64,000 nt of DNA from Agromyces italicus DSM 16388 (lineage in GTDB: Bacteria; Actinomycetota; Actinomycetes; Actinomycetales; Microbacteriaceae): NCBI RefSeq assembly GCF_000421545.1, contig NZ_ATXF01000010.1, forward strand, positions 62,001 to 126,000, written 5' to 3'. The notes beneath the pieces were generated by a model, which was given only the letters and a program-made list of their open reading frames with translations, had not been told where the DNA came from and searched no databases. How positions within the stretch are numbered: position 1 is the first letter of the stretch; the number at the start of each line of letters is the position of its first letter. A program made the position numbers and the translations under genes. Positions 33,882 to 41,917 of this stretch are shown piece by piece.

Positions 33882-34937
33882 TCACCTTCCCGTGTGCCGT
33901 GCGATGTTGCTGGTCAGCGAGAGAGAGCCGAGCACGAAGCCGATGCCCCACGTGACATGTATGCACGGCAACACTACGAGAAACCATGCGGCCGTGCTCG
34001 CGCCGCGCCCCCGCGCGGCGGAGAACGTGGCGACCGCGACGAACAGCAGGTAGACGAGCGGCGCCGCGAAGCCGACGAGGAGCCACGGCGTCGCGCCGAT
34101 GAGCGCCTGCACGATGCCGCCGACCCCGAGCAGCAGGCCGAGCGCCACGCCGACGACCATCGCGGGCGGGATGAAGTAGCGGATGCCGTTCGAGGCCGGG
34201 AAGCGCCGCGCGAGCTCGCCGCGCCAGAGCCCGGTCGAGAACATCTGCCGGGCGAGCCGGTCGACGCTCGACCGAGGGCGGTAGGTCACCGCGAGTTCGG
34301 GGGTGAACCAGACGGTGCCGCCGGTCTCGCGCAGACGCCGGTTGAGCTCCCAGTCCTGGCCGCGCTTGATCGACTCGTCGAAGAGGCCGACCCGTTCGAG
34401 CGCCTCGCGCCGGAACACGCCCAGGTAGACCGTCTCGGCGGGCCCCTCGGCACCGCCGACGTGGAAGGCCGAACCGCCGAGGCCGACCTTCGTCGTGTAG
34501 GCGAGCGCGACGGCGCGCTCGAACGGGGTCTCGCCGCGGGCGTCCATGATGCCGCCGACGTTGTCGGCGCCCGTGCGTTCGAGCGTGGCGACGGCGACGC
34601 GGGCGTAGTCTTTCGGCAGCATCGAATGCGAGTCGACGCGCACCACGACCGGATATCGCGCGGCACGGATGCCGATGTTGAGCCCCGCGGGCGTCGACCC
34701 GACCTCGTTCTCGAGCACGCGGATGCGCTCGTCGCGCGAGGCGAGATCGGCGACGAGCTCGTTCGTGCCGTCGATCGACGGCCCGAGGGCGATGAGCACC
34801 TCGACGGGACCGGCGTAGTCTTGCGCGAGGATCGATTCGACGGCCTGGCGCACGTGTGCGACGTCGTTGAGCACGGGCATGACATACGACACGCCGGCGA
34901 GCGACGACGGGGTCGTCTCGGGGTGGTGCTCGGGCAT
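33882..34937 (-). CDS. Family 2 glycosyltransferase with C-terminal membrane helices
   Basis: 351 residues. GT-A features: VSYVMPVLNDVAHVRQAVES, EVGSTPAGLNIGIRAARYPV, VRVDSHSMLP as DxD-like site, and KRGQDWELNRRLRETGG (acceptor motif). Three C-terminal hydrophobic helices (about 235-345) anchor it to the membrane, as in SucA/ExoA-like polymer glycosyltransferases. ATG 34937 is preceded by GAGG; GTG 34946 is possible. A TAGGCT -10-like box (34974-34969) gives a short normal leader. It is the first gene of the operon GT2, CDP-alcohol phosphatidyltransferase, GT2. Confidence 0.87.
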   Translation of the reverse strand: MPEHHPETTPSSLAGVSYVMPVLNDVAHVRQAVESILAQDYAGPVEVLIALGPSIDGTNELVADLASRDERIRVLENEVGSTPAGLNIGIRAARYPVVVRVDSHSMLPKDYARVAVATLERTGADNVGGIMDARGETPFERAVALAYTTKVGLGGSAFHVGGAEGPAETVYLGVFRREALERVGLFDESIKRGQDWELNRRLRETGGTVWFTPELAVTYRPRSSVDRLARQMFSTGLWRGELARRFPASNGIRYFIPPAMVVGVALGLLLGVGGIVQALIGATPWLLVGFAAPLVYLLFVAVATFSAARGRGASTAAWFLVVLPCIHVTWGIGFVLGSLSLTSNIARHTGR

Positions 34938-35012
34938 GTTCCTCACTCGCGCTGGGGTCGATCGAGCCTAGCAGCCGCGCTCCCGCGGGCGGTGTTCCCG
35001 GAGACGCCGAAC

Positions 35013-35040
35013 GGGGCCGGATCGATACCGATCCGGCCCC
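35013..35040 (-). terminator. Hairpin after the HtrA-like gene
   Basis: A perfect 12-bp stem GGGGCCGGATCG/CGATCCGGCCCC with a 4-base loop, 27 bases past the protease stop. Confidence 0.75.
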
Positions 35041-35067
35041 GCCCCGTGGCATCCGTGCCGTTCAGGC

Positions 35068-36849
35068 TCAGCCCTCGTACGTGTCGAGGGTGACCTCGAC
35101 CGTCTGGGTCTCGCCGTCGCGGATGACGGTCAGCTCAGCCGTCGAGCCGCCCGCGAGCGCCCGCACCTGCGCGGTGAGGTCGGTCTGGTCGGTGATCGGC
35201 AGGCCGTTGAACTCGGTGACGACGTCGCCCGCCTCGAGCCCGGCCTTCTCGGCTGCGCCACCGGGGGTGACCTCGGTGATGAGCGCCCCCACCGTGGTGC
35301 TCTTCTCGTCGGACTCGGCCGAGGTGACCGTCGCGCCGAGCAGGCCGTGCGAGGCCGAACCGTCTTCGATGATCTCGTTCGCGATGCGCTCGGCGAGGTT
35401 CGACGGCACGGCGAATCCGACGCCGATGTTGCCCGCCGCGGCCGTCTCGCCCGCCGAGAGGATCGCGACGTTCACGCCGATGAGCTTGCCCTGGGCGTCG
35501 AGCAGCGCGCCGCCCGAGTTGCCGGGGTTGATCGCCGCGTCGGTCTGGACGACCGGCAGCGAGACGCGTCCGGCGTTCGCGCTCGGCTGCTGGGCCTGAC
35601 CGCCGCCCTCCTCGGGGATGTCGAAGAAGAAGTCGAAGGGGCTGTCGCCCTCGCCGCCCTGCTCGCCGTTCTCACCCTCGCCCGGGCCTTCGCCCGACCC
35701 CTCGTCGCCCTGGGCGTCGTCGGGGGTCGACGGCGCCGCCGAGGAGGCGACGTCGATCGAGCGGTTGAGCGCGCTCACGATGCCGTTCGTCACGGTGCCC
35801 GAGAGACCGAGCGGTGCGCCGATCGCGATCGCCGTGTCGCCGACGTTGAGCTGGTCGGAGTCGGCGAACTCGAGCGGGGTGAGGCCCGAGGCGTCGACGA
35901 GCTTGATGACCGCGAGGTCGGAGAGGGGGTCGGTGCCGACGAGCTCGGCCTCGTAGAGGTGGCCGTCGTTCGTCTTGACCTGGATCGTCGGGTCGCCGGT
36001 CGCGCCGTCGAGCGTCACCACGTGGGTGTTCGTCAGCACGTAGCCGTCGTCGGAGAGGACGATGCCGGAACCCGTGCCCGCGCCCTCGTTGCCCGCGACC
36101 GAGATGGTCACGACGCTCGGGCTCGCCTTCGCGGCGACCGCGGTGACGGCCGTCACCTGGTCGGTGTCGTTCACGACGATGTTCTGCGCGGTGCCCGAGC
36201 TCGCGGTCGAGGTCGCGTTCTGGTTGCTCGTCACGAGCGCCGTGATGCCCGCGCCCGAGGCGCCGCCGATGAGGGCGGCCGCCACGATCGCGGCGGCGAC
36301 GCCGAGGCCGACGCGGCGCGGCTTCTGGGCCGGCGCGGTGGATGCCTCGGGGCCGGTGCCGTACGGCGGAACGCCCGCGAGCGGGGCGGTCGGCTGGGTC
36401 GCACCGGGCTGGGCGCCGCCGAAGGCCGGCGGAACCTGTCCGGGGACCGGAACGGTGGGGGCCGTCGCCGGAGCGGCGGGGGCGGGTGCGGCCGTCGCCT
36501 GCTTGGTGTACTGCGGGGCGTGGTACGGCTGCGGGGCCTGGCCCGGCTCGTACACGGTGCCGGTCGCGGCGGGAGCCGCCGGCGCGGCGGGTGCAGCAGC
36601 GGCGGCGGCCGGGGCAGCAGCGGCGGCCGGGGCAGCAGCAGCGGCGGGTGCAGCAGCGGCGGCGGGCGCCTCGGCGGCGGCCGGGGCAGCAGCCTCGGGC
36701 GCCTCGGCGATGGTCTCGGTGGTGGCCGTTTCGGCGGCGGTGCTCGCGGCGGCGGTCGTCTCGGTGGTGCTGGCCTCGGGAGCGGTGGGCTCCTCGGTGA
36801 CCTCGGCGTCGCGGGCCTCGCCCTGTGCGCCGTCAGTCGTGTCGGTCAT
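35068..36849 (-). CDS. HtrA/DegP-family membrane-anchored serine protease (S1C) with PDZ domain
   Basis: 593 residues. Order: a cytoplasmic low-complexity region (1-180), one membrane helix (about 181-205), a trypsin-like protease domain and a C-terminal PDZ domain (about 490-590). The catalytic triad is H276 (TNTHVV), D311 (SDLAVI) and S445 (NPGNSGGA). The N-terminus is a run of Ala-Pro units (about 54-95). An acidic, Gly/Glu-rich insert (about 370-420) lies between the Asp and Ser segments, where surface loops vary. It would degrade or chaperone damaged proteins outside the membrane. AAGGAG is six bases before the ATG. The gene is divergent from the aminotransferase. Confidence 0.93.
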   Translation of the reverse strand: MTDTTDGAQGEARDAEVTEEPTAPEASTTETTAAASTAAETATTETIAEAPEAAAPAAAEAPAAAAAPAAAAAPAAAAAPAAAAAAPAAPAAPAATGTVYEPGQAPQPYHAPQYTKQATAAPAPAAPATAPTVPVPGQVPPAFGGAQPGATQPTAPLAGVPPYGTGPEASTAPAQKPRRVGLGVAAAIVAAALIGGASGAGITALVTSNQNATSTASSGTAQNIVVNDTDQVTAVTAVAAKASPSVVTISVAGNEGAGTGSGIVLSDDGYVLTNTHVVTLDGATGDPTIQVKTNDGHLYEAELVGTDPLSDLAVIKLVDASGLTPLEFADSDQLNVGDTAIAIGAPLGLSGTVTNGIVSALNRSIDVASSAAPSTPDDAQGDEGSGEGPGEGENGEQGGEGDSPFDFFFDIPEEGGGQAQQPSANAGRVSLPVVQTDAAINPGNSGGALLDAQGKLIGVNVAILSAGETAAAGNIGVGFAVPSNLAERIANEIIEDGSASHGLLGATVTSAESDEKSTTVGALITEVTPGGAAEKAGLEAGDVVTEFNGLPITDQTDLTAQVRALAGGSTAELTVIRDGETQTVEVTLDTYEG

Positions 36850-37015
36850 GTCTGCTCCTTCCAAAGCGATGCCAGCATCTCTCGCCAAGCTGTGCACCGG
36901 ATCGGCGGTTCCTATGTCCTTGCTATCACCGAGCAGGGATTCGTCCGAGCGACCCGTGCGAGGCGACGATGCCCTGCGCCAGCGTACCCGTGCGGGCTTC
37001 GCGTACGGTGTGAGC

Positions 37016-38260
37016 ATGAGCGACTTCTCCCCCGCGCCGGGGCTCCTGCCGTTGCAGCGCACCGCCGCCGGAGCGGGCCTGCTCGGCACCGACGGCCGGG
37101 TCGCGGCGACGATCTTCGCCGAGATGAGCGCCCTCGCGACCCGCACGGGAGCGATCAACCTCGGGCAGGGGTTTCCCGATGAAGACGGCCCCGCCGAGGT
37201 GCTCGAGGCGGCGCGCGCCGCGATCGCCGAGGGAGTCAACCAGTACCCGCCCGGGCTCGGCCACGCAGTGCTCCGTGAGGCGATCGCCGCGCACCAGGCG
37301 CACTGGTACGGGCTCGACGTCGACGCGGCATCCGAGGTGCTCGTGACGGCCGGCGCGACGGAGGCGCTCGCCGCGACCGTGCTCGCCTTCGTCGACCGGG
37401 GCGACGAGGTCGTCACCTTCGAGCCCTACTACGACGCCTACGCGGCGCTCGTCGCCCGGGCGGGCGGCGTGCACCGGACGGTGCCACTGCACTGGGCGGC
37501 CGAGGAGCAGGGCGACGGCGGGGCATCCTGGCGCGTCGACCTCGACGAGCTGCGCCGGGCGGTCACCGATCGCACGCGGCTCGTCATCGTCAACTCGCCG
37601 CACAACCCGACCGGCGCCGTCTTCGACGACGAGGTGCTCGCGACGATCGTCGAGCTCTCCCGGCGTCACGACGCGCTCATCGTGACCGACGAGGTCTACG
37701 AGCACCTCACCTTCGGCGCCCCGCATCGCCCGATCGCGACGCTGCCGGGTGCCCGCGAACGCACGATCTCGATCTCCTCCGGCGGCAAGACCTTCTCGAC
37801 CACGGGGTGGAAGATCGGCTGGCTCACCGCGCCCGCGCCGCTCGTCACCGCCGTGCTCGCCGTCAAGCAGTACCTGAGCTACGTCAACGGGGCGCCGTTC
37901 CAGCCGGCCATCGCCACCGGGCTCGGCCTGCCCGATGCCTTCTTCACCGGTGCCGCCGCAGCCCTCGCCGCGAAGCGCGACGTGCTCACCGCGGGTCTCG
38001 AGCGGGCCGGATTCGCGCTCGCGCGCCCGCAGGCGGGCTACTTCGTCGTCGCGGATGCCGCGCCGCTCGGGTTCTCCGACGCAGCAGAGCTGTGCCGACG
38101 GCTGCCCGAGTTGGCGGGTGTCGTCGGGGTGCCGGTGCCGGCGTTCGTGCACGCCGATCGGCGCGACGCCTACCGAAGTCTCGTGCGCTTCGCCTTCTGC
38201 AAGCGCATGCCGGTGCTCGAGGAGGCCTCGACGCGCCTCGCGGCGCTCAGGGTGAGCTGA
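37016..38260 (+). CDS. Class I/II PLP-dependent aminotransferase (KAT/DapC-like)
   Basis: 414 residues with fold-type I aminotransferase features: INLGQGFPDEDGPAEVLEAA, NQYPPGLGHAVLREAIAAHQ, VTAGATEALAATVLAFVDRG, NSPHNPTGAVF, the PLP lysine in SISSGGKTFSTTGWKIGW, and an Arg for the substrate carboxylate near the C-terminus (SLVRFAFCKR). It resembles the group that includes kynurenine/methionine aminotransferases and actinobacterial N-succinyl-diaminopimelate aminotransferase (DapC); the substrate is not decided by sequence alone. The ATG at 37016 lies six bases after TACGGT (37004-37009), suggesting leaderless transcription. Confidence 0.88.
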   Translation: MSDFSPAPGLLPLQRTAAGAGLLGTDGRVAATIFAEMSALATRTGAINLGQGFPDEDGPAEVLEAARAAIAEGVNQYPPGLGHAVLREAIAAHQAHWYGLDVDAASEVLVTAGATEALAATVLAFVDRGDEVVTFEPYYDAYAALVARAGGVHRTVPLHWAAEEQGDGGASWRVDLDELRRAVTDRTRLVIVNSPHNPTGAVFDDEVLATIVELSRRHDALIVTDEVYEHLTFGAPHRPIATLPGARERTISISSGGKTFSTTGWKIGWLTAPAPLVTAVLAVKQYLSYVNGAPFQPAIATGLGLPDAFFTGAAAALAAKRDVLTAGLERAGFALARPQAGYFVVADAAPLGFSDAAELCRRLPELAGVVGVPVPAFVHADRRDAYRSLVRFAFCKRMPVLEEASTRLAALRVS

Positions 38261-38308
38261 GCGGCCGGGCCGGGGTCGGCTGAGCGGTGCTCGGGGCCCG
38301 AGCGCCGG

Positions 38309-38374
38309 AACTTGCAGGATGAGCCGCACAGCGCCCCCGTATTCCGGCCCGCTTGCCCGCTCATCCTGCAAGTT
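38309..38374. repeat. Intergenic long inverted repeat
   Basis: AACTTGCAGGATGAGC (38309-38324) and its exact complement (38359-38374) form a 16-bp perfect stem with a 34-base interior, between convergent genes. The TGCAGGATG/CATCCTGCA core resembles sequence at the outer stem of the 11233-11318 element and at about 5356-5368, so it may be a dispersed family or a shared terminator type. Confidence 0.65.
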
Positions 38375-38401
38375 GGGGCTCGCCAGCCCGGCACGAACAC
38401 C

Positions 38402-39283
38402 TCAGCGCGGCACGACCCCGTAACGTCGAAGCGACAGCGCGGGGTTCGTGCGGCGCACCGCGGCGATCCGTTCGCGAGAGATCCAGGCGAGCGCGATGCC
38501 CGGCTGCTCCCCGAGCGCCGCGAGCTCGACCCCCATCGGGTCGACGACGAGGCTCTGCCCGACCGCGACCGGCGGGGTCTGGTCGGCCGCGGCGAGGTAG
38601 ACCGTGTTCTCGATCGCCCGCGCCAGCGCGAGCGTGCGCCAGTGATGCTCCTTCAGCGGACCGCGCACCCACTCGGCGGGGACGAGCACGAGGTCGGCAC
38701 CGGCATCCACGACGACCCTCGTGACTTCGGGGAACCGCAGGTCGTAACAGGTCTGCATGCCGACCGCGATGCCGTCGACCGTGAAGATCTCGGGCTCGTC
38801 GAGCGCACCCGCGACGACCCGATCCGACTCGAGCTGGCCGAACGCGTCGTAGAGGTGCTGTTTGCGGTACCGGGCGACGAGCCGCCCGCCGCCGTCGAGT
38901 GCGACGAGCGTGTTCGAGAAGCGGGCGGCATCGCCCGGCGCCTGCTCGAGCACGCCCGCGACGAGGTGCACGCCGAGCTCGCCCGCGAGCGCCCCGAGCG
39001 CCCGCACGAAGCCGCCGTCGAGGGGTTCGGCCGCATCGGCCATCTCCTGCCCGAGTTCGGGCGTGAAGAACATCGAGTACTCGGGGAGCACGACGAGCCG
39101 CGCGCCGCGCCCCGCGGCGAGGCGTGCGAGGCGCTCGATCTCGCCGAGGTTCGCCGCGGCATCCGCCTGCGGAGCGAACTGCGCGACCGCGATCGCGAGT
39201 TCGTCGCCGTCGGATGCCTCGGCGCGCTGCCGCGCATCGGGTGCCCTGTGTTCGTGGTCACGTGCAACCGGGCCGGGTGTCAT
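38402..39283 (-). CDS. Carbon-nitrogen hydrolase (nitrilase superfamily amidase)
   Basis: 293 residues. The catalytic triad is present: E68 (VLPEYSMFF), K141 (ARYRKQHLYD) and C179 (GMQTCYDLRFPE). RNMDNT-like segments are replaced by ARAIENTVYLAAADQ. It is in the group with omega-amidase/NIT2-like and YafV-type deaminated-glutathione or amide hydrolases; the substrate is not certain. The first about 28 residues are polar and poorly typical, so a later start is possible. However, TACGCT ends six bases before this ATG, which supports it as a leaderless start. It converges with the aminotransferase gene, and omega-amidases often work with such transaminases. Confidence 0.87.
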   Translation of the reverse strand: MTPGPVARDHEHRAPDARQRAEASDGDELAIAVAQFAPQADAAANLGEIERLARLAAGRGARLVVLPEYSMFFTPELGQEMADAAEPLDGGFVRALGALAGELGVHLVAGVLEQAPGDAARFSNTLVALDGGGRLVARYRKQHLYDAFGQLESDRVVAGALDEPEIFTVDGIAVGMQTCYDLRFPEVTRVVVDAGADLVLVPAEWVRGPLKEHHWRTLALARAIENTVYLAAADQTPPVAVGQSLVVDPMGVELAALGEQPGIALAWISRERIAAVRRTNPALSLRRYGVVPR

Positions 39284-39459
39284 GTCACCAGCGTAGGGCG
39301 AGGCCGGTCGATCGGCCGAGGTCTGCGCGATACCGCAGCTGCGAGTAAGCGCCGGCGGAGCCGACGGGCCGGGCGTCGGCGACGACCGGCCTGCCCGAGG
39401 CGGTGACGTCGTCGATCTCGCGCAGTAGGGGGCACGCGCCCTCGCACAGATCCGAGATC

Positions 39460-39478
39460 TACTTTAGCTGCTAAAGTA
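39460..39478 (+). promoter_or_regulatory. Perfect palindromic operator over the SDR-MarR-NmrA promoter
   Basis: TACTTTAGC-T-GCTAAAGTA is a perfect 19-bp palindrome. Its right arm contains TAAAGT (39472-39477), a -10 box that ends seven bases before the ATG at 39485. A protein bound here would block transcription; the MarR protein encoded in the operon is the natural candidate. Confidence 0.8.
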
Positions 39479-39484
39479 TTTCCC

Positions 39485-40120
39485 ATGACGACCATCGCAC
39501 TCTTCGGCGCCACCGGCAAGACCGGGCGACGCGTGCTCGACCGCGCGCTCGCGGCGGGTTTCGACGTCCGCGCACTCGTCCGCGATCCCGACCGCCTCGA
39601 GGTGCAGCACGAACGGCTGACCGTGATCCGCGGTGACGTCCTGGACCCGGTGGCCGTCGGCCGCGTGGTCGACGGCTCCGAGGTCGTGCTGAGCCTGTTC
39701 GGCCAGGTGAAGGGCTCCCCCAGGACCCTGCAGGCCGACGGCACGCGCCACATCGTCGCGGCGATGCAGTCGCACGGCGTGCGCCGCATCGTAACGCTCT
39801 CGGGCGGCGGCCTCCGCGCCGAGAACAAGGATCAGCCCAAGGTGCCCGACAGGGTGATGCGGTTCCTGTTGAAGACGTTGGCCGGCCATGTGCTCGCCGA
39901 CGCCGAAGCGCACCTCGATGTGCTCGGCGCGAGCGGGCTCGACTGGACCGTCGTGCGCGGCCCACGTCTGCTCGAGACACCCGGCACGGGCACGTACCGG
40001 GTCGGGTGGGTCGGCGTCGGCACGGGCATGCAGATCAGCCGCGACGACCTCGCGGACTTCATCCTGACCCAGGTCGACGACGACCGCTTCGTCCGCGAGC
40101 TGCCGTTCGTGAGCGCGTGA
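39485..40120 (+). CDS. NAD(P)-binding SDR-like (atypical, NmrA-type) oxidoreductase
   Basis: 211 residues. TTIALFGATGKTGRRVLDRA is the Rossmann glycine motif (GATGKTG) of atypical short-chain reductases that bind NAD(P). RIVTLSGGG and DWTVVRGPRLLETPGTGTYR match the NAD(P)H-binding family often used in redox sensing or quinone/flavin reduction. There is no classical YxxxK catalytic pair at the usual place, as in this subfamily. The transcript is predicted to be leaderless. The stop codon overlaps the MarR start (TGATGA), so the genes are coupled. Confidence 0.88.
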   Translation: MTTIALFGATGKTGRRVLDRALAAGFDVRALVRDPDRLEVQHERLTVIRGDVLDPVAVGRVVDGSEVVLSLFGQVKGSPRTLQADGTRHIVAAMQSHGVRRIVTLSGGGLRAENKDQPKVPDRVMRFLLKTLAGHVLADAEAHLDVLGASGLDWTVVRGPRLLETPGTGTYRVGWVGVGTGMQISRDDLADFILTQVDDDRFVRELPFVSA

Positions 40121-40593
40121 TGACTGGCGCACGGGGCGGCCGGGCCGGCACAGCGGTCGAGTCGCGCCGCGCGCAGGCCTCGGCCGTGCTCGAAGCGGTG
40201 ACCGTGCTCGGACGGGCGATCGCCGCCGAGCGGCGGACACCGTTCGAGGGGCGGTCGCTCACGAGATCGCAGATGCAGACCCTCTTCCTGCTGGCGCACG
40301 GCACGGGCCCGATCACCCCGAGCCTCGTCGCCGAGCACCTCGCCCTCACCGGGGGCGCCGTCACGCAGCTCGTCGACGGACTGAAGGCCGACGGGCTCAT
40401 CGAAACCGCGCGACATCCCGACGACGCGAGGTCGCGGGTGCTTCGGCTCACCGACGCGGCCTCGAGCCAGGTCGACCGATTCGAGGCCGAAACGGTCACT
40501 CGCCTCCTGCCGATGTTCGACCGGCTCGACGACGACGGGCTCACCCGGCTCGCGCTCCTGCTGCGCACGGTCACCGAGGAGGACGAACGATGA
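40120..40593 (+). CDS. MarR-family transcriptional regulator
   Basis: 157 residues. Winged-helix features are clear: LTRSQMQTLFLLAHGTGPIT, PSLVAEHLALTGGAVTQLVD as recognition helix, GLIETARHPDDARSRVLRLT as the wing with the typical DxRSR motif. MarR proteins repress their own operons and are released by phenolic or oxidant ligands. The perfect palindrome over the operon promoter is the expected binding site. Overlaps on both sides (TGATGA with the upstream gene, ATGA with the next) show a tight operon. Confidence 0.92.
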   Translation: MTGARGGRAGTAVESRRAQASAVLEAVTVLGRAIAAERRTPFEGRSLTRSQMQTLFLLAHGTGPITPSLVAEHLALTGGAVTQLVDGLKADGLIETARHPDDARSRVLRLTDAASSQVDRFEAETVTRLLPMFDRLDDDGLTRLALLLRTVTEEDER

Positions 40594-41465
40594 CGACGAA
40601 CGACGCCGTGTTCGTGACCGGGGCGACCGGGATCGTCGGCGGAGCCGTCGTCCGGTCGCTCGTCGAGCGAGGCGTCCCGGTCGTCGCCGCGATGCGCGGC
40701 GACTCGGATGCCGCCCGCCTCCCCGCGGGGGTCACCCCGCGCACGTTCGACTTCGGAATGCCGCCGGCCGAGATCGACGCGGCGCTCGAGGGCTGCGACC
40801 GGCTCTTCCTCATGCGACCGCCCGCCATCGAAGACGTGCGCACCTACCTCTTCCCGGTGATCGAGGCCGCGAAGCGGCGTGACCTCCGTCAGCTGGTGTT
40901 CCTCTCCCTCCAGGGCGTGCAGGCGAATCGGAAGACCCCGCACCACGCGGTCGAGCAGTATCTGCGCGAGACGGATGCCCCGTACACGAGCCTGCGGCCC
41001 AATTTCTTCATGCAGAACCTGTCGACGACATATGCCGTGGAGATCCGCGAGCGCGACGAGATCTTCGTTCCGGCCGGGCGTTCGCGCACGGCGTTCATCG
41101 ACACGGAGGACATCGGGCGGGTCGCCGGCGCGGTGTTCACCTCGCCAGGCCATCTGCGCAAGGCATACACACTGTCGGGCGAGCAGTCCGTCACGTACGC
41201 ACGCGTCGCTCGGATCCTGTCGGACGTCCTCGGCCGCGACATCCGCTACGCGCGGCCGAGCGAGCGCGAGTACCTGGCGCGACTCGAGGAGCAGGGTGCA
41301 CCGGCCGACTACCTCGCGGTGCAGAAGATGATCTACCGCGTCGTGCGGTTCAACGTGTCGGCGATCCCGAATCACGCCGTGCGGCGGCTCACCGGACGGC
41401 CGGCGACGACCTTCCGCGAGTTCGCCGTGCGCGAGCGCGCCGCATGGGAGCCCCGGTCGGGTTGA
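40590..41465 (+). CDS. NmrA-like NAD(P)-binding protein
   Basis: 291 residues. DAVFVTGATGIVGGAVVRSL gives the Rossmann motif. LVFLSLQGVQ, APYTSLRPNFFMQNLSTTYA and AFIDTEDIGRVAGAVF match NmrA/HSCARG-like proteins and the related azoreductase- or quinone-oxidoreductase-like group (YtfG/QOR2). They bind NADP and either sense redox state or reduce quinones. As the third gene of a MarR-controlled operon with another NmrA-type protein, a role in response to quinones or electrophiles is likely, but this is inference. Confidence 0.88.
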   Translation: MTTNDAVFVTGATGIVGGAVVRSLVERGVPVVAAMRGDSDAARLPAGVTPRTFDFGMPPAEIDAALEGCDRLFLMRPPAIEDVRTYLFPVIEAAKRRDLRQLVFLSLQGVQANRKTPHHAVEQYLRETDAPYTSLRPNFFMQNLSTTYAVEIRERDEIFVPAGRSRTAFIDTEDIGRVAGAVFTSPGHLRKAYTLSGEQSVTYARVARILSDVLGRDIRYARPSEREYLARLEEQGAPADYLAVQKMIYRVVRFNVSAIPNHAVRRLTGRPATTFREFAVRERAAWEPRSG

Positions 41466-41511
41466 TCCAGCAGGCGAGGGGGCGACCCCCTCGACCGCCG
41501 CCGGAAATGCC

Positions 41512-41544
41512 GAAGGCCCGGAATCGCAATGATTCCGGGCCTTC
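41512..41544. terminator. Perfect 14-bp hairpin between the NmrA-like gene and tRNA-fMet
   Basis: GAAGGCCCGGAATC and its exact complement enclose GCAAT. It lies 23 bases downstream of the initiator tRNA gene (minus strand) and 46 bases after the convergent NmrA-like gene, so it can end both. Confidence 0.85.
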
Positions 41545-41567
41545 TCGGTGTTGCAACCAACACAGCG

Positions 41568-41641
41568 TTGCGGGGGCAGGATTTGAACCTACGACCTCTG
41601 GGTTATGAGCCCAGCGAGCTACCGAACTGCTCCACCCCGCG
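41568..41641 (-). tRNA. Initiator tRNA-fMet (anticodon CAU)
   Basis: 74 nt, with CCA not encoded. Initiator marks are all present: an unpaired C1 opposite A72, an acceptor GCGGGG/CCCCGC, three G-C pairs at the end of the anticodon stem (CTGGG/CCCAG) around CTCATAA, and a D-arm much like that of the E. coli initiator. The T-arm is GTAGG/CCTGC-type with TTCAAAT. Confidence 0.95.
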
Positions 41642-41917
41642 GCACAAGAAGAAACACTATCACGGGAATTCACCTTCGTCCAATCGAGCACGGCCCGCCT
41701 CGATCCGCACGCGGCAGCGCACCGACGATCGACCCGCCGAACGTGCAGCATCTGCACCAGCGCCCTATTCCGTTGGAGATCTCCACAGTGACCGCACACG
41801 TTCGCCCGTGGCATCCGCGAACCTTTGTTAAGACTCTTTCTTTTCATGCCTTGCGCTTGGTACCGTCTCGCAACCGCCGTGATCGCGGCGGTCGGGACAA
41901 CGATCGATGAGGATTCC

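Noticed and set aside
41774-41785. DasR operator for the chitinase gene
   Set aside because: TGGAGATCTCCA is palindromic but does not fit the ACTGGTCTAGACCACT-type DasR consensus; kept only as an unassigned palindrome.
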